Source of the DNA: Hyphomicrobiaceae bacterium | GTDB taxonomy: Bacteria; Pseudomonadota; Alphaproteobacteria; Rhizobiales; Hyphomicrobiaceae | Length of the DNA: 64,000 nucleotides | Assembly (NCBI GenBank): GCA_022842785.1 | Contig: JALHOW010000002.1 | Span: 434,001 to 498,000, forward strand | Reading direction: 5' to 3' | In this document: piece by piece, positions 1-9,091 of the stretch | Layout of the letters: every line of letters starts with the position of its first letter | How positions within the stretch are numbered: the stretch's first letter is position 1 | Translations under genes and position numbers: made by a program | The notes under the pieces: generated by a model | What the model was told of the DNA's origin: nothing | Database searches by the model: none | What the model saw: the letters and a program-made list of their open reading frames with translations, nothing else

Positions 1-637
1 GCATAGCGCCATACGTGGCGATCGTTGCATCCCGTCCAGGTCGCGCAACGTCTGCCTTGCCAATTGACGCGCTCGGCGGCGGCTCCGGCAGCTCTCCCTT
101 CACCGCGTACAGGCTCTTGTTCTCGACAACGATGACCGGATCTGGATCGGCGATCGCAGCGCGCGTCAATGCGTAAGCATCTGCGACTGTCGCGGGGCAC
201 ACGACCTTCAGTCCCGGCACATGCGCAAGCCAGGCTTCGAGGCACTGCGAGTGCTGCGGCCCGGCATTGATGCCGCCACCATGCGGAAGGCGCACCACCA
301 TGGGCAGTGCGTACTGCCCGCCGAACATGAAACGCGCCTTCGCCGCCTGATTGACGAGCGCGTCCATCGAAAGTGTCACGAAGTCCATGAACATGATCTC
401 GACGACGGGCTTTAGGCCGCTCATGGCTGCACCCACGGCCGCGCCGACGATAGCCGCCTCCGAAATGGGCGTATCGCGCACGCGATCGGGACCGAAGCGA
501 TCGAGCAGTCCGCGCGTTACGCCGAAGGGGCCGCCCGGCGCCGCGATATCCTCACCAAACACCACCACGCTGTCGTCGGCCGCCATGGCGTCGGCAAGCG
601 CGCGATTGATGGCTTGGCCGAAGCGCACCTCGCTCAT
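1..637 (-). CDS. 2-oxoacid dehydrogenase E1 component, beta subunit (partial, runs off left edge)
   Basis: The reading frame starts at the ATG complementary to 635-637 and stays open to base 1, so about 212 N-terminal residues are visible and the C-terminus is missing. The protein starts MSEVRFGQAINRAL and contains VVVFGEDIAAPGGPFGVTRG, an ISEAAIVGAAVGAA stretch and GPQHSQ, all typical of the transketolase-like E1 beta subunit of pyruvate, acetoin or branched-chain 2-oxoacid dehydrogenases. The start codon overlaps the stop of the upstream E1 alpha gene (ATGA), so the two are translationally coupled and should form an alpha2beta2 thiamine-diphosphate enzyme. The E2 lipoyl partner is expected beyond the window. 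Which 2-oxoacid is used cannot be told from this fragment. Confidence 0.9.
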   Translation of the reverse strand, partial: MSEVRFGQAINRALADAMAADDSVVVFGEDIAAPGGPFGVTRGLLDRFGPDRVRDTPISEAAIVGAAVGAAMSGLKPVVEIMFMDFVTLSMDALVNQAAKARFMFGGQYALPMVVRLPHGGGINAGPQHSQCLEAWLAHVPGLKVVCPATVADAYALTRAAIADPDPVIVVENKSLYAVKGELPEPPPSASIGKADVARPGRDATIATYGAM

Positions 638-1632
638 GGCCGAACCTCCGTGTTGGCGTAGACATCGCGGAGAGCATCGCCGAAAGCAGGCGCCGTGCCG
701 GCTCGTGCGCGCGCAACCGCGGCATCCACGCGTGCGACGGCATCGCGTTCGGCTGCTTTGATCTCCGCTGCAGGCAAACCCTCTGCAGCGAGGCGCCGCT
801 CGAGGCGACCTATCGGGTCATCATCGCTACGTGCGGCATCGGCCGCATCTCGATACTTCTGCGGATCACCCTCGAAGTGCCCGCGCACGCGCGTCGTACG
901 ACATTCGAGAAAGCGAGGGCCACCACCGTTGCGGATCTCAGCCACGAGTGTGCGCGTCACGTCGTGAACGGCCATTGCGTCATTGCCGTCGATGGAGCGC
1001 GCTTCGATGCGGTGGCTCAGGGCGAGCGCGCATGGATCCGCCGCGAGCTGCCGCGATGTCGGCGAGAACTCAGACCAGCCGTTGTTCTCGCAAACGAAGA
1101 GCACCGGCAGTCGCCAGATGGACGCGAGATTGAAACTCTCGTGCATCACGCCCTCGGCCAACGCGCCATCGCCAAAGAAAACCGCTGCCACAGCGCCGTT
1201 GCGCTTCACCTGATGGGCGAGCGCACTGCCGACCGCAATCGGAAGACCTGCCCCGACGATGCCATTCGCGCCAAGCATGCCGACTGCCGCATCGGCAACG
1301 TGCATCGAGCCGCCGCGGCCTTTGCACATGCCCTCGGCTTTGCCCATGATCTCGAGAAAGAAGCGCTCGAGATCGAGCCCCTTGGCCAATGCATGGCCGT
1401 GGCCGCGATGGTTCGAGGCAAGCGTATCTGTGGGCCCGAGCGCCGCACAAACGCCAGCCGCAACACCTTCCTGCCCCACCGAGAGATGAATGAACCCCGG
1501 CACCTCGCCGTCAGCGAACAATTGGGCAAGGCGCAACTCGGCCTCGCGGATCAGCCGCATGGTCCGCAACAGATCGATGGGTGAAGCGCTGTCCGCCGCG
1601 GTCAAGCAGAAATCCTCCAGCCGTTGGGACAA
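634..1632 (-). CDS. Thiamine-diphosphate-dependent 2-oxoacid dehydrogenase E1 component, alpha subunit
   Basis: This 332-residue protein has the usual E1 alpha length. It carries SNHRGHGHALAKG near residue 95, the GRGGSMH motif near 106-112, and the thiamine diphosphate/Mg binding motif that begins GDGALAEGVMHE and ends ENN at about residues 152-182. Together with the overlapping E1 beta gene it should decarboxylate a 2-oxoacid (pyruvate, acetoin or a branched acid) and pass the acyl group to a lipoyl E2. The closest-looking architecture is acetoin/pyruvate type, but specificity is not decided. It is transcribed away from the TetR-type gene at 1756, which may control it from the shared 124-bp intergenic region. 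Confidence 0.92.
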   Translation of the reverse strand: MSQRLEDFCLTAADSASPIDLLRTMRLIREAELRLAQLFADGEVPGFIHLSVGQEGVAAGVCAALGPTDTLASNHRGHGHALAKGLDLERFFLEIMGKAEGMCKGRGGSMHVADAAVGMLGANGIVGAGLPIAVGSALAHQVKRNGAVAAVFFGDGALAEGVMHESFNLASIWRLPVLFVCENNGWSEFSPTSRQLAADPCALALSHRIEARSIDGNDAMAVHDVTRTLVAEIRNGGGPRFLECRTTRVRGHFEGDPQKYRDAADAARSDDDPIGRLERRLAAEGLPAAEIKAAERDAVARVDAAVARARAGTAPAFGDALRDVYANTEVRP

Positions 1633-1755
1633 TTGCTCCGCTATTCTCGGCAGGGAAGGATCGCGGTGTCAAGGATAATGAATGATGAGCCATGATTCGT
1701 ATTTGTTGACGAGCATGGCGCGATAGCGCTAGTCTTTGAGCCAGCGAGGTCCGCG

Positions 1756-2832
1756 ATGCTCGAGAAAAAGCCTTCTGAGGGGCCCGATGCGGCCGGCGAG
1801 GCCGCCCCAGGCCGCAGACGCCGCGCCGACCGCGCAATCGAAACGCGGCGCAAGCTCATTGATGCGGCGGCCAGGGTCGTGGGCGCGGAAGGCTACGCGA
1901 ACGCTTCGGTCGCCAAGGTCACGGCTCTTGCCGAGATTGCTCAAGGCACATTCTACAACTACTTCGCATCACAGCAGGATCTGTTCGACCAACTGCTCCC
2001 CGAGCTTGGCACTGAGCTGCTCGAGTCCATTCGACAGCGCACCGCCGGTGAGAGCGACAGCTTCGCGCGCGAAGAGATCGGCTTTCGTGCCTTCTTCGAC
2101 TTTCTCGCCGAACGCCCCGAATTCTACCGCATTCTGAACGAGGCCGAGACCTTCGCGCCGAAGGCCTACCACGATCACATGCGCAACATGGCCGAAGGCT
2201 ACATGCGCGCGCTCTCGCGCAGTCATGCCAAGGACGAACTACCGGGGTTCGAGCGGCGCGAGCTCGAAGTCATCATCTACGCCATGCTCGCGGCCCGCAA
2301 CTACCTCAGCTATCGCTATCTTTTCCGCGATGGCCGCACGCGGCGCCTGCCGGCCTGGGTCGACCGCGCGTACATGAAGCTCATGACCGGCGGCATGTTG
2401 TACGGCGGCACGGGGGAAAGACCTCGACGCGCCCGCCGCAGCGCCAAGGCCACGGATAGCGCAATTGTCAGCGATGCTGCCCACTTTCGCCCAGCCCCGG
2501 CGAGCCCGGGCGAATCGCGCATCGAGCTCGAAGTGACCGACGCGTGCCTAGGGGCGGACGGCGCAATCCGGCGGGGCATCCTGCTGAAGCTGATCGAGGC
2601 CGCGGCCACCGCCGCGGCGGCCGAGATTTCCGAGTCCCAGCCGCGCCTTCTGAGCCTGTCTACGGCCTTCCCTAATCCCGCAGGAGACGAGGATCTGGCC
2701 GCGACCGCGCGGGCGCAGGGGAGCGGAAGCGCTATCCACGTGAACGTGGAAGTTCATGCGGCAAACGGCGCGCCACGTGCTATTGCCACGGCGCAGGCCG
2801 TCTATGAGGCCGAACGTCGCGATGGAATATGA
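1756..2832 (+). CDS. TetR-type regulator fused to a hotdog (PaaI thioesterase-like) domain
   Basis: This 358-residue protein is longer than a usual TetR repressor (about 200). Residues about 28-75 form the helix-turn-helix (TRRKLIDAAARVVGAEGY, then GTFYNYFASQQDLF), and residues about 80-225 look like a TetR ligand-binding helical half. After a basic linker (RPRRARRSAKA), residues about 250-350 resemble a PaaI/4HBT hotdog domain, with IRRGILLKLIEAAATAAA in the place of the usual HGG-x-L-x-x-L-x-D segment. The expected catalytic His is not there, so an acyl-CoA-sensing role is more likely than hydrolysis; that is inference. It lies between the divergent E1 genes and the downstream importer, so both could be its targets. 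Confidence 0.82.
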   Translation: MLEKKPSEGPDAAGEAAPGRRRRADRAIETRRKLIDAAARVVGAEGYANASVAKVTALAEIAQGTFYNYFASQQDLFDQLLPELGTELLESIRQRTAGESDSFAREEIGFRAFFDFLAERPEFYRILNEAETFAPKAYHDHMRNMAEGYMRALSRSHAKDELPGFERRELEVIIYAMLAARNYLSYRYLFRDGRTRRLPAWVDRAYMKLMTGGMLYGGTGERPRRARRSAKATDSAIVSDAAHFRPAPASPGESRIELEVTDACLGADGAIRRGILLKLIEAAATAAAAEISESQPRLLSLSTAFPNPAGDEDLAATARAQGSGSAIHVNVEVHAANGAPRAIATAQAVYEAERRDGI

Positions 2833-2944
2833 ATCATGACTCGGGAATCATCTTGACGGAACCGAACTGCCTGAAGCACATTCGGGCCAACAACAAGATC
2901 GATCCGTCAGGTCGGCATATAGATGTTCACTTAGGAGGAACCCC

Positions 2945-4204
2945 ATGGCCCGCAAGCGTGCCGAACTCGACCGCCGCACAGTGCTCAAGGGCGCTGCGGC
3001 CGGAGCTGCTGCTACGATCTTTGCGCCCAATATTGTCGCGGCGCAGAACAAGGTCGTCCGCATTGGTATGCCGACGATTCTCTCCGGCCGCGTTGCGCAG
3101 CTCGGCACGTCGTCGCGCAACGCCGTCATAATGGAAGTCGAGAAGATCAATGCGGCTGGCGGGCTCGCCGGCCGTCAGATCGAAATGGTCATTCGCGACT
3201 CGAAGGGCCAGCCTCAGGAAGCCGCGCGCGTCTCCCGCGAGCTCGTGAACAGCGACGGCTGCGAGATCCTGCTCGACGCCGAAGCCTCATCTGGCTCGTT
3301 CGCTGTGCAGGAAGTTGCGAAGGATCTCGGCGTGCTCGTGATGCACACCAATTCCGAGACTTCCTCGCTGACCGCCGATCCGAAAATCCGCATTCCGCTC
3401 GCGTTCCGCTCGTGCCGGCAGGGCATCCACGATGCCGTGGTGAGCGGTGCTTACGCAGCCGAAATCGCCAAGGCAAAGAAGATCAATCGCTGGGGCACCT
3501 GCTCGCCGGATTACGCATACGGCCGCGACAACACGCAGCTCTTCGTCGAGTATCTGAAGCACTTCTACCCACAGGCCGAGGTCACCACTGAAGCCTGGCC
3601 GAAACTCTTCCAGCCTGACTACACCGAGGTCATCACCCGCGTCCTGCAGAACAAGCCGCAGGCACTCTACTCGGCACTCTGGGGTGGCGATCTGACCTCG
3701 TGGGTCGATCAGGCAAGCATCTACGCGCTGTTCTCGCAGATGGAAGTCTTCGCGATCAACATGGCGGACTACACCGTGCTGACGGCCGTGAAGAACCTGC
3801 CGAAGGGCATTCACTCCGCCACGCGCTACATCAAGACCTATCCCGCCACCAAGCAAAATGCCGCTTGGGGTGACGAGTACCGCGCGCGCTTCAAAGAATA
3901 TCCAACCAACTGGTCGTGGGAGAACTGGGTCGGCATTCACTTCATCGCCGAAGCTGCGAAGAAGGCGAATTCCGCCGACGGCAAGAAGATCGCCGAGGCC
4001 ATGCGCGGCCTCAAGATCGATTGCCCGTTCGGCGCTGACGGCACTGTCACGATGCGTGCCGACGATCAGACGGTGATCGGCTACGCCATTGGCTGGGGGC
4101 CGACGATCTCGCAAGAGCCTTACGTCCCGGAGGTCAAGGGCGCAAGTTGGGATACGATCCTTCAGCTCGAAGCCGAGTGGAAGAAGCGCAACAACTACAC
4201 CTGA
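2945..4204 (+). CDS. Liv-type ABC transporter periplasmic substrate-binding protein
   Basis: The start is fixed by a strong AGGAGGA at 2933-2939, five bases before the ATG. Residues 1-34 look like a twin-arginine-type or Sec signal (RRTVLKGAAAGAAAT, cleaved after a VAA site). The mature part starts VVRIGMPTILSGRVAQLGTS, the type-1 periplasmic fold of branched-chain amino acid and aromatic-acid binding proteins, with NAAGGLAGRQIEMVIRDSKG near residues 69-88. At 419 residues it has a typical length. It heads an importer operon with two permeases and two ATPases. The ligand is unknown; the CoA ligase and isomerase downstream suggest an organic or aromatic acid. Confidence 0.92.
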   Translation: MARKRAELDRRTVLKGAAAGAAATIFAPNIVAAQNKVVRIGMPTILSGRVAQLGTSSRNAVIMEVEKINAAGGLAGRQIEMVIRDSKGQPQEAARVSRELVNSDGCEILLDAEASSGSFAVQEVAKDLGVLVMHTNSETSSLTADPKIRIPLAFRSCRQGIHDAVVSGAYAAEIAKAKKINRWGTCSPDYAYGRDNTQLFVEYLKHFYPQAEVTTEAWPKLFQPDYTEVITRVLQNKPQALYSALWGGDLTSWVDQASIYALFSQMEVFAINMADYTVLTAVKNLPKGIHSATRYIKTYPATKQNAAWGDEYRARFKEYPTNWSWENWVGIHFIAEAAKKANSADGKKIAEAMRGLKIDCPFGADGTVTMRADDQTVIGYAIGWGPTISQEPYVPEVKGASWDTILQLEAEWKKRNNYT

Positions 4205-4227
4205 TTTGCGCTCGATCGGAGTTACCA

Positions 4228-4261
4228 TCGCAGGGCCGAGGCAGTCTCCTTGGCCCTGCGA
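4228..4261 (+). terminator. Intergenic hairpin after the binding-protein gene
   Basis: A 14-bp stem with one G-T wobble (TCGCAGGGCCGAGG against CCTTGGCCCTGCGA) encloses a six-base loop. There is no run of T after it. Its position between the binding-protein gene and the permease gene suggests partial termination or mRNA 3'-end protection, which would leave the binding protein more abundant than the membrane parts. Confidence 0.55.
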
Positions 4262-4294
4262 GCGATTTAGATCAGACCACCGCCGAGGTGACGC

Positions 4295-5194
4295 TTGAAT
4301 CTCGCCGCACTCATGGATTGCCTGACGTCCGCCTCCTGCCTCGTCACCCAGACGACGAGCGGCCTCATCATCGGGATGCTGCTGTTCCTCGTGGCGGCCG
4401 GGCTCACTCTCATTTTCGGCGTGCTCAAGGTCGTCAACTTCACGCACGGCTCGTTCTACATGCTCGGTGCGTACCTCGCGTACACCGTGAACGGGCTGAC
4501 GGACAGCTATGTCCTGGCCGTTCTGGCGGCGGCGACCGGCGTCGGCATTTTCGCGCTGATATTCGAGCGCTTCTTCATGAGCAAAGTGTACGGCTCGAAC
4601 GTGCTCATGCAGCTCCTGGTCTGCTACGCCTTCATCCTCATTCTGGATGATGCTGTGAAGATCATCTGGGGGCCGGAATTCAAATCGATGGGCATGGCCA
4701 CTGCCTTCCAGAAGCCACCGCTCTTCATCGCTGGCGGCATCGTCCCAGTGTTCTACCTCTTTCTGATCATCGTCACGCTCGTCATCTCGGCCGCCCTCTA
4801 TCTGGTCATCACACGCACCAGGTTCGGCACGGTCGTTCGCGCGGCGGCTGTCAATCCGAGCATGGTCTCGGCACTCGGTATCAACACCGGCCTCGTGTAC
4901 AGCGGCGTATTCGTGCTCGGCGGTATGCTTGCCGGACTTGCGGGCGGCCTCGCTGCACCGGTCCGATCTTTGACAGCCGGCATGGGCTTCTCGATCCTCA
5001 TCGAGTCCTTCATCGTCACCGTCATCGGCGGCATGGGATCGATCGCCGGTGCGCTGCTTGGCTCAGTCTTGATCGGCCTCGTGCGCTCATTCGGCTCGAT
5101 TGGTTTCCCTCTGTTCGTCGAAGGACTGATGTTCCTGCTGATGGCTGTCATCCTCATCCTCAAACCGAGCGGCCTGCTCGGCAAGGAGGGTTGA
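4295..5194 (+). CDS. Liv-type ABC transporter permease (LivH-like)
   Basis: A hydrophobic protein of 299 residues with about eight membrane segments. It has the family stretch LTLIFGVLKVVNFTHGSFYM near residues 33-52 and a conserved VTVIGGMGSIAGALLGS loop near 240-256 that contacts the ATPase. The start taken is a TTG at 4295 preceded by GAGGTG; an in-frame ATG at 4313 is the alternative. It pairs with the LivM-type permease five bases downstream to form the membrane channel. Confidence 0.9.
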   Translation: MNLAALMDCLTSASCLVTQTTSGLIIGMLLFLVAAGLTLIFGVLKVVNFTHGSFYMLGAYLAYTVNGLTDSYVLAVLAAATGVGIFALIFERFFMSKVYGSNVLMQLLVCYAFILILDDAVKIIWGPEFKSMGMATAFQKPPLFIAGGIVPVFYLFLIIVTLVISAALYLVITRTRFGTVVRAAAVNPSMVSALGINTGLVYSGVFVLGGMLAGLAGGLAAPVRSLTAGMGFSILIESFIVTVIGGMGSIAGALLGSVLIGLVRSFGSIGFPLFVEGLMFLLMAVILILKPSGLLGKEG

Positions 5195-5198
5195 GATC

Positions 5199-6179
5199 AT
5201 GCTGTCGACCCGTCCCAATCTCGCCCGCGATATCTCGATCGCTGCGGTGGCGCTGATCGTTCTTCTGCTCCTGCCGTACGTTTGGCCGAGCAGGATGATG
5301 AATGACCTCGTGATCCGCGTATCGGCCTTCGCACTGTTCGCGACATCTCTGAACCTGCTGGTCGGCTACACGGGCATGGTCTCGTTCGGCCACGGCATGT
5401 TCTTCGGCTTTGGTGCCTACGCTTTTGGCCTTTCCATGCAGCGGCTCGGCGTTTCGATCCCAACGGCGATTCTCATCACGATCGTCTCGAGTGCGCTCCT
5501 GGGCCTCGTCGTCGGCGCCATCAGCATCCGACTGAAGGACATCTATTTCTCCTTCATAACGCTCGCCTTCCAGATGCTGCTGTACAGCACTGTGATCGCC
5601 TGGGTCCCGCTGACGGGCGGCGATCAGGGGCTCATGGGCGGCATCCCGCGCCCGCCCTTCCTCGGCATCGACTTGTCGATCGAGTCGCACCGCTATGCAT
5701 TCGCAGTCACGATCATGGTCGTCGGCCTGCTCATTCTGCGCCAGATCGTCGAGTCGCCCTTCGGCTACACGTTGCGCATGATCCGCGACAATACCGAGCG
5801 CGCGACCTTCCTCGGCATCAATGTCTTCCGTGCCAAGCTGACGGCGTTCGTGATCGCCGGCGTGTTTGGCTCGCTCGGCGGCATGGTCATGGCGCTCTTC
5901 GTCTCGGGCGCCTACCCGGAGTTCGTCAACTGGACGATGTCGGGTGAAGGCATCTTCATGATCATGCTCGGCGGTCTCTCGACGTTCATCGGCCCGGCCG
6001 CAGGCGCGCTGATCCTTTCGCTTCTGAATGACGTCATCACGCGCGGTACCGAGCATCACGGCCTGTTCCTCGGCGCCGTCATTCTCCTGTTCGCGCTTGG
6101 CCTGCGGAAGGGCGTGACGGACTTCATCGCGGATTGGTTCCGCACGCGCCGAGAGGCCAGCACCAGGAGCGGGAACTGA
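5199..6179 (+). CDS. Liv-type ABC transporter permease (LivM-like)
   Basis: A 326-residue integral membrane protein with LLVGYTGMVSFGHGMFFGFG near residues 53-72, the LivM signature, and a cytoplasmic coupling segment FGYTLRMIRDNTERATFLGI near 189-208. It is preceded by a near-perfect ribosome site (AAGGAGG) inside the end of the LivH-like gene, and only four bases separate the genes. It forms the second half of the translocation channel. Confidence 0.9.
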   Translation: MLSTRPNLARDISIAAVALIVLLLLPYVWPSRMMNDLVIRVSAFALFATSLNLLVGYTGMVSFGHGMFFGFGAYAFGLSMQRLGVSIPTAILITIVSSALLGLVVGAISIRLKDIYFSFITLAFQMLLYSTVIAWVPLTGGDQGLMGGIPRPPFLGIDLSIESHRYAFAVTIMVVGLLILRQIVESPFGYTLRMIRDNTERATFLGINVFRAKLTAFVIAGVFGSLGGMVMALFVSGAYPEFVNWTMSGEGIFMIMLGGLSTFIGPAAGALILSLLNDVITRGTEHHGLFLGAVILLFALGLRKGVTDFIADWFRTRREASTRSGN

Positions 6180-6183
6180 CGCC

Positions 6184-6939
6184 ATGCTCGAGGTCAAAGG
6201 TCTTTTCAAATCCTTCGGTGGCGTTGCGGCTATCTCGGACGTCAACATCGACTTCCCGACAGGCTCGCTCACGGCGATCATCGGACCGAACGGTGCCGGC
6301 AAAAGCACGTTCTTCAATCTCATCAGCGGCGGACTCATACCGGACAAAGGCTCCGTCACCTTCAATGGTGAAAGCCTCATAGGCCGCTCCCGTGCGCAGA
6401 TCATCGATGCCGGGATCGGTCGCGCCTTCCAGGTTGCACGCATCTTCCCAACACTCACCGTTGAGGAGAGCCTGCTCGGCGCCGTCACCGCTCATCGCCG
6501 ACGCGCGCAGAACATCACGCATCGCTTTCCTTTGCCCGAGATGCGCGATCGCACGCACGAAGTTGCCGAGATGTTGGGCCTCGTCGAAAAGCTCGGCGTG
6601 ACCTCCGCGAACCTCTCGCACGGCGATCAGAAGCTACTCGATATAGCGCTCGCACTGGTGCTCGATCCCAAGGTTCTTCTGCTCGACGAGCCGACGGCCG
6701 GCATGGGCCCCGACGAGCGCTGGCGCATGATAGAGCGCGTGCATGAGCTCTGGGAGCGCGAGAAGCTCACGCTGATCTTCATCGAGCACGATATGGATAT
6801 CGTCTTCAAGATTGCGCCGAAGATATCAGTGCTCTGCTATGGCCGGCTGCTTGCCGAGGGTACACCCGACGAGATCCGCACCAATCCGGCGGTCATCGAA
6901 GCCTATCTCGGCACGAGCCACGCGGAGGCCGCAGTATGA
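6184..6939 (+). CDS. Liv-type ABC transporter ATP-binding protein (LivG-like)
   Basis: A 251-residue ATPase with Walker A GPNGAGKST near residues 35-43, a signature loop in the LSHGDQ form, Walker B LLLDEPTAGMGPDE, and the C-terminal extension ending EAYLG typical of LivG. It drives the importer from the cytoplasmic face together with the LivF-like protein, whose start overlaps its stop by four bases. Confidence 0.92.
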   Translation: MLEVKGLFKSFGGVAAISDVNIDFPTGSLTAIIGPNGAGKSTFFNLISGGLIPDKGSVTFNGESLIGRSRAQIIDAGIGRAFQVARIFPTLTVEESLLGAVTAHRRRAQNITHRFPLPEMRDRTHEVAEMLGLVEKLGVTSANLSHGDQKLLDIALALVLDPKVLLLDEPTAGMGPDERWRMIERVHELWEREKLTLIFIEHDMDIVFKIAPKISVLCYGRLLAEGTPDEIRTNPAVIEAYLGTSHAEAAV

Positions 6940-7652
6940 GCGCCAGCCCGATCGTTCGCGTCGATGGACTCGACGTCTTCTACGGCAAGAGCCAGATCCT
7001 TTTCGGCGTCGGCCTGGAGCTCAAGCAGGGACAGACGCTCGCGCTGCTCGGCCGCAACGGGGCCGGCAAGAGCACGACCATGAAGGCCATTGCCGGCGTC
7101 GCGCCGCCGCGTCGTGGCGTCGTGGAGGTCGCCGGTGCGAATGTTGCCGGTCGCGCACCGCATGTCATTGCGCGCACAGGCATCGGCTTCGTGCCGGAGG
7201 ATCGCCAGATCTTCCCAGAGCATACGGTCGAGGAGAACCTCGAGATCGGCGCCAAGAAAGGCCCCAATGGCCAGGATGATTGGTCATTGAAGCGCGTATT
7301 CGAGGTATTCCCGCTACTCGAGCCACTTCGCTATCGTATGGGTGGGCGACTCTCTGGTGGCGAGCAGCAGATGCTCGCGATCGCGCGCACGCTCATGGGC
7401 AATCCGATCGTGCTCCTGCTCGATGAGCCGAGCGAGGGACTCGCACCGATCGTTGTCGCACGCATTGGCGAGCTACTGAAGACGTTGCGCAAGACAGGCG
7501 CGACGACGCTGATCGCCGAGCAGAACATGCACTTCTGCCTTGGCGTTGCGGATGATGCGGTGGTGATCGACAAGGGTGCGATCGTCTATCGCGACACAAT
7601 TTCCGGCCTGAAGGCCAACGAGGAGGTCCGTCGGCGCTATCTCGCCATGTGA
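6936..7652 (+). CDS. Liv-type ABC transporter ATP-binding protein (LivF-like)
   Basis: A 238-residue ATPase with Walker A LGRNGAGKST, signature LSGGEQQMLAIARTLM, Walker B LLLDEPSEGLAP and the C-terminal RRRYLAM, all typical of LivF. The ATG overlaps the stop of the LivG-like gene (ATGA). It completes a full five-gene importer (binding protein, two permeases, two ATPases). Confidence 0.92.
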   Translation: MSASPIVRVDGLDVFYGKSQILFGVGLELKQGQTLALLGRNGAGKSTTMKAIAGVAPPRRGVVEVAGANVAGRAPHVIARTGIGFVPEDRQIFPEHTVEENLEIGAKKGPNGQDDWSLKRVFEVFPLLEPLRYRMGGRLSGGEQQMLAIARTLMGNPIVLLLDEPSEGLAPIVVARIGELLKTLRKTGATTLIAEQNMHFCLGVADDAVVIDKGAIVYRDTISGLKANEEVRRRYLAM

Positions 7653-7699
7653 TGGCGGCGCCAGGGCCCAATAGCGAGCCCACCAGCGAGGAGGATGCC

Positions 7700-9061
7700 A
7701 TGACGACGCTGGCCACGCATATTGCCCGCTTCACTTCCGCGCTCGACGCGAAGACCATGCCGCCCGAAGTCGTCGAGAAGGCGCGTGCGTGCTTGCTCAA
7801 TGCCTATGGCATGGGGCTCGACTGCCATGACACGCCCTACGCTCCCGTGGCGCGCGCGGCTGCACTGGCACTCGATGGCGAGGTGGCGAATGGCGCGACC
7901 ATGCTCGCAGATGGGCGCCGCACCACGGTCGGCGGTGCCTGCCTCGCCAACGCGGCGCTGTTTCATGGCCGCGCTCAGGAGGACTCCTCCGGTGCGGCGC
8001 ACTTCGGCACCATTCTCGTGCCGCTCCTCACCGCGATGATCGAGACGCGCCGCGCGCCGCTCTCCGACCTTATCCCGGCACTCGTGGCCGGCTATGAAGC
8101 CGGCGGTATTCTCGAGAAGGCCTTCGCGATCAACACAACGCCAGGAGGCTTCCGCTCGACGGCCACCTACGGCGTTGTTGCAGCAGCGGCGGCGACCAGC
8201 CGCCTGCTCCGCCTCGACGCCGAACGCACGGCTGCGGCACTCGGCAATGCCGTGTCCTTCACAGGCGGCGTGCTGCAATCCTTCGTCGATGGCACGGACG
8301 AGTGGCGCTATCAGCCGGGGCTCATTGGCCGCAATGGCCTTGCGGCTTCCGAGTTGGCACGAGCCGGTTCGGTTTCGGCGCCCTATGCGCTCGAAGGCAA
8401 GGCAGGCCTCGTGCGTGCGTTCGGCCGCACCGAGACCGATGTCACCGCGCTTGCGGGATCGCTCGGCAAGGAATGGTTCATCCATCGCGTGACGTTCAAG
8501 CCGTTCCCTGTCTGCGCCTTCAATCAGACGCCGGTAACCGGCGCGCTGGAACTGCGAAAGGAACTCGGCGGCGCGAAGATCAAAGTCGTCAAGGTCCGCA
8601 TGAATCCGTACGAGTGCGGCTATGCGGGCATGGATGCAGTGGGGCCCTTCAGCACGATCTCCGGCACCTTGATGAGCATTCCCTTCTGCATTGCCTCGAC
8701 GCTGCTGCACGGCATACCGGACATGAAGCGCATGACGACGTACGAGGATCCGGCCGTGAACGGGCTCGTCGGGCGCATCGCGCTCGTCGCTGATGCGAAC
8801 GTGCCGATCCTGAGTGCCATCATCGAAGTCGAGACCGAGGATGGTCGCCGGCTTGTGCGCGATCAGCGTATGACGACAGAGGACTACAACTACAATCGCG
8901 CTGGTGTCTCGCAACTCGTGCGTCGCATCGGTGCCGAGCAGAGTGTGCCGCCGCAGGCTTTCGATATGCTCGAGCGTTTCGTCGACCGCCTGCCCGAAGG
9001 CACGATCGAGGATGTGCTCAGCGCCTTTCGCCTGCTCGAGCCTCGGCGCAAGGCCGCCTGA
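7700..9061 (+). CDS. MmgE/PrpD family protein (2-methylcitrate dehydratase-like)
   Basis: The start is the ATG at 7700 with GAGGAGG just upstream; an upstream in-frame ATG at 7649 lacks such a site. The 453-residue product starts MTTLATHIARFTSALDAKTM and shows the family's N-terminal helical domain (LNAYGMGLDCHDT, NAALFHGRAQEDSSGAAHFG) and central lid domain (VTFKPFPVCAFNQTPV). Members include 2-methylcitrate dehydratase, cis-aconitate decarboxylase and many uncharacterised catabolic enzymes. Here it is coupled to an importer and a CoA ligase rather than to methylcitrate genes, so its substrate is probably different. The exact reaction is not known. Confidence 0.85.
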   Translation: MTTLATHIARFTSALDAKTMPPEVVEKARACLLNAYGMGLDCHDTPYAPVARAAALALDGEVANGATMLADGRRTTVGGACLANAALFHGRAQEDSSGAAHFGTILVPLLTAMIETRRAPLSDLIPALVAGYEAGGILEKAFAINTTPGGFRSTATYGVVAAAAATSRLLRLDAERTAAALGNAVSFTGGVLQSFVDGTDEWRYQPGLIGRNGLAASELARAGSVSAPYALEGKAGLVRAFGRTETDVTALAGSLGKEWFIHRVTFKPFPVCAFNQTPVTGALELRKELGGAKIKVVKVRMNPYECGYAGMDAVGPFSTISGTLMSIPFCIASTLLHGIPDMKRMTTYEDPAVNGLVGRIALVADANVPILSAIIEVETEDGRRLVRDQRMTTEDYNYNRAGVSQLVRRIGAEQSVPPQAFDMLERFVDRLPEGTIEDVLSAFRLLEPRRKAA

Positions 9062-9091
9062 GGCGCCGCAGAGGCTTCGGAGTTACGTGGA

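Noticed and set aside
3287-4447. A long open frame opposite the first binding-protein gene
   Set aside because: It is antisense to a clear gene with signal peptide and ribosome site, and its product has the Arg/Asp/His-rich composition of GC-bias shadow frames.
5160-6488. A 442-codon frame opposite the LivM-like and LivG-like genes
   Set aside because: No family features and low-complexity charged composition; the plus-strand genes carry all hallmark motifs.
7637-8914. A 425-codon frame opposite the MmgE/PrpD gene
   Set aside because: Shadow of GC-rich coding sequence with no ribosome site and no recognisable domain.
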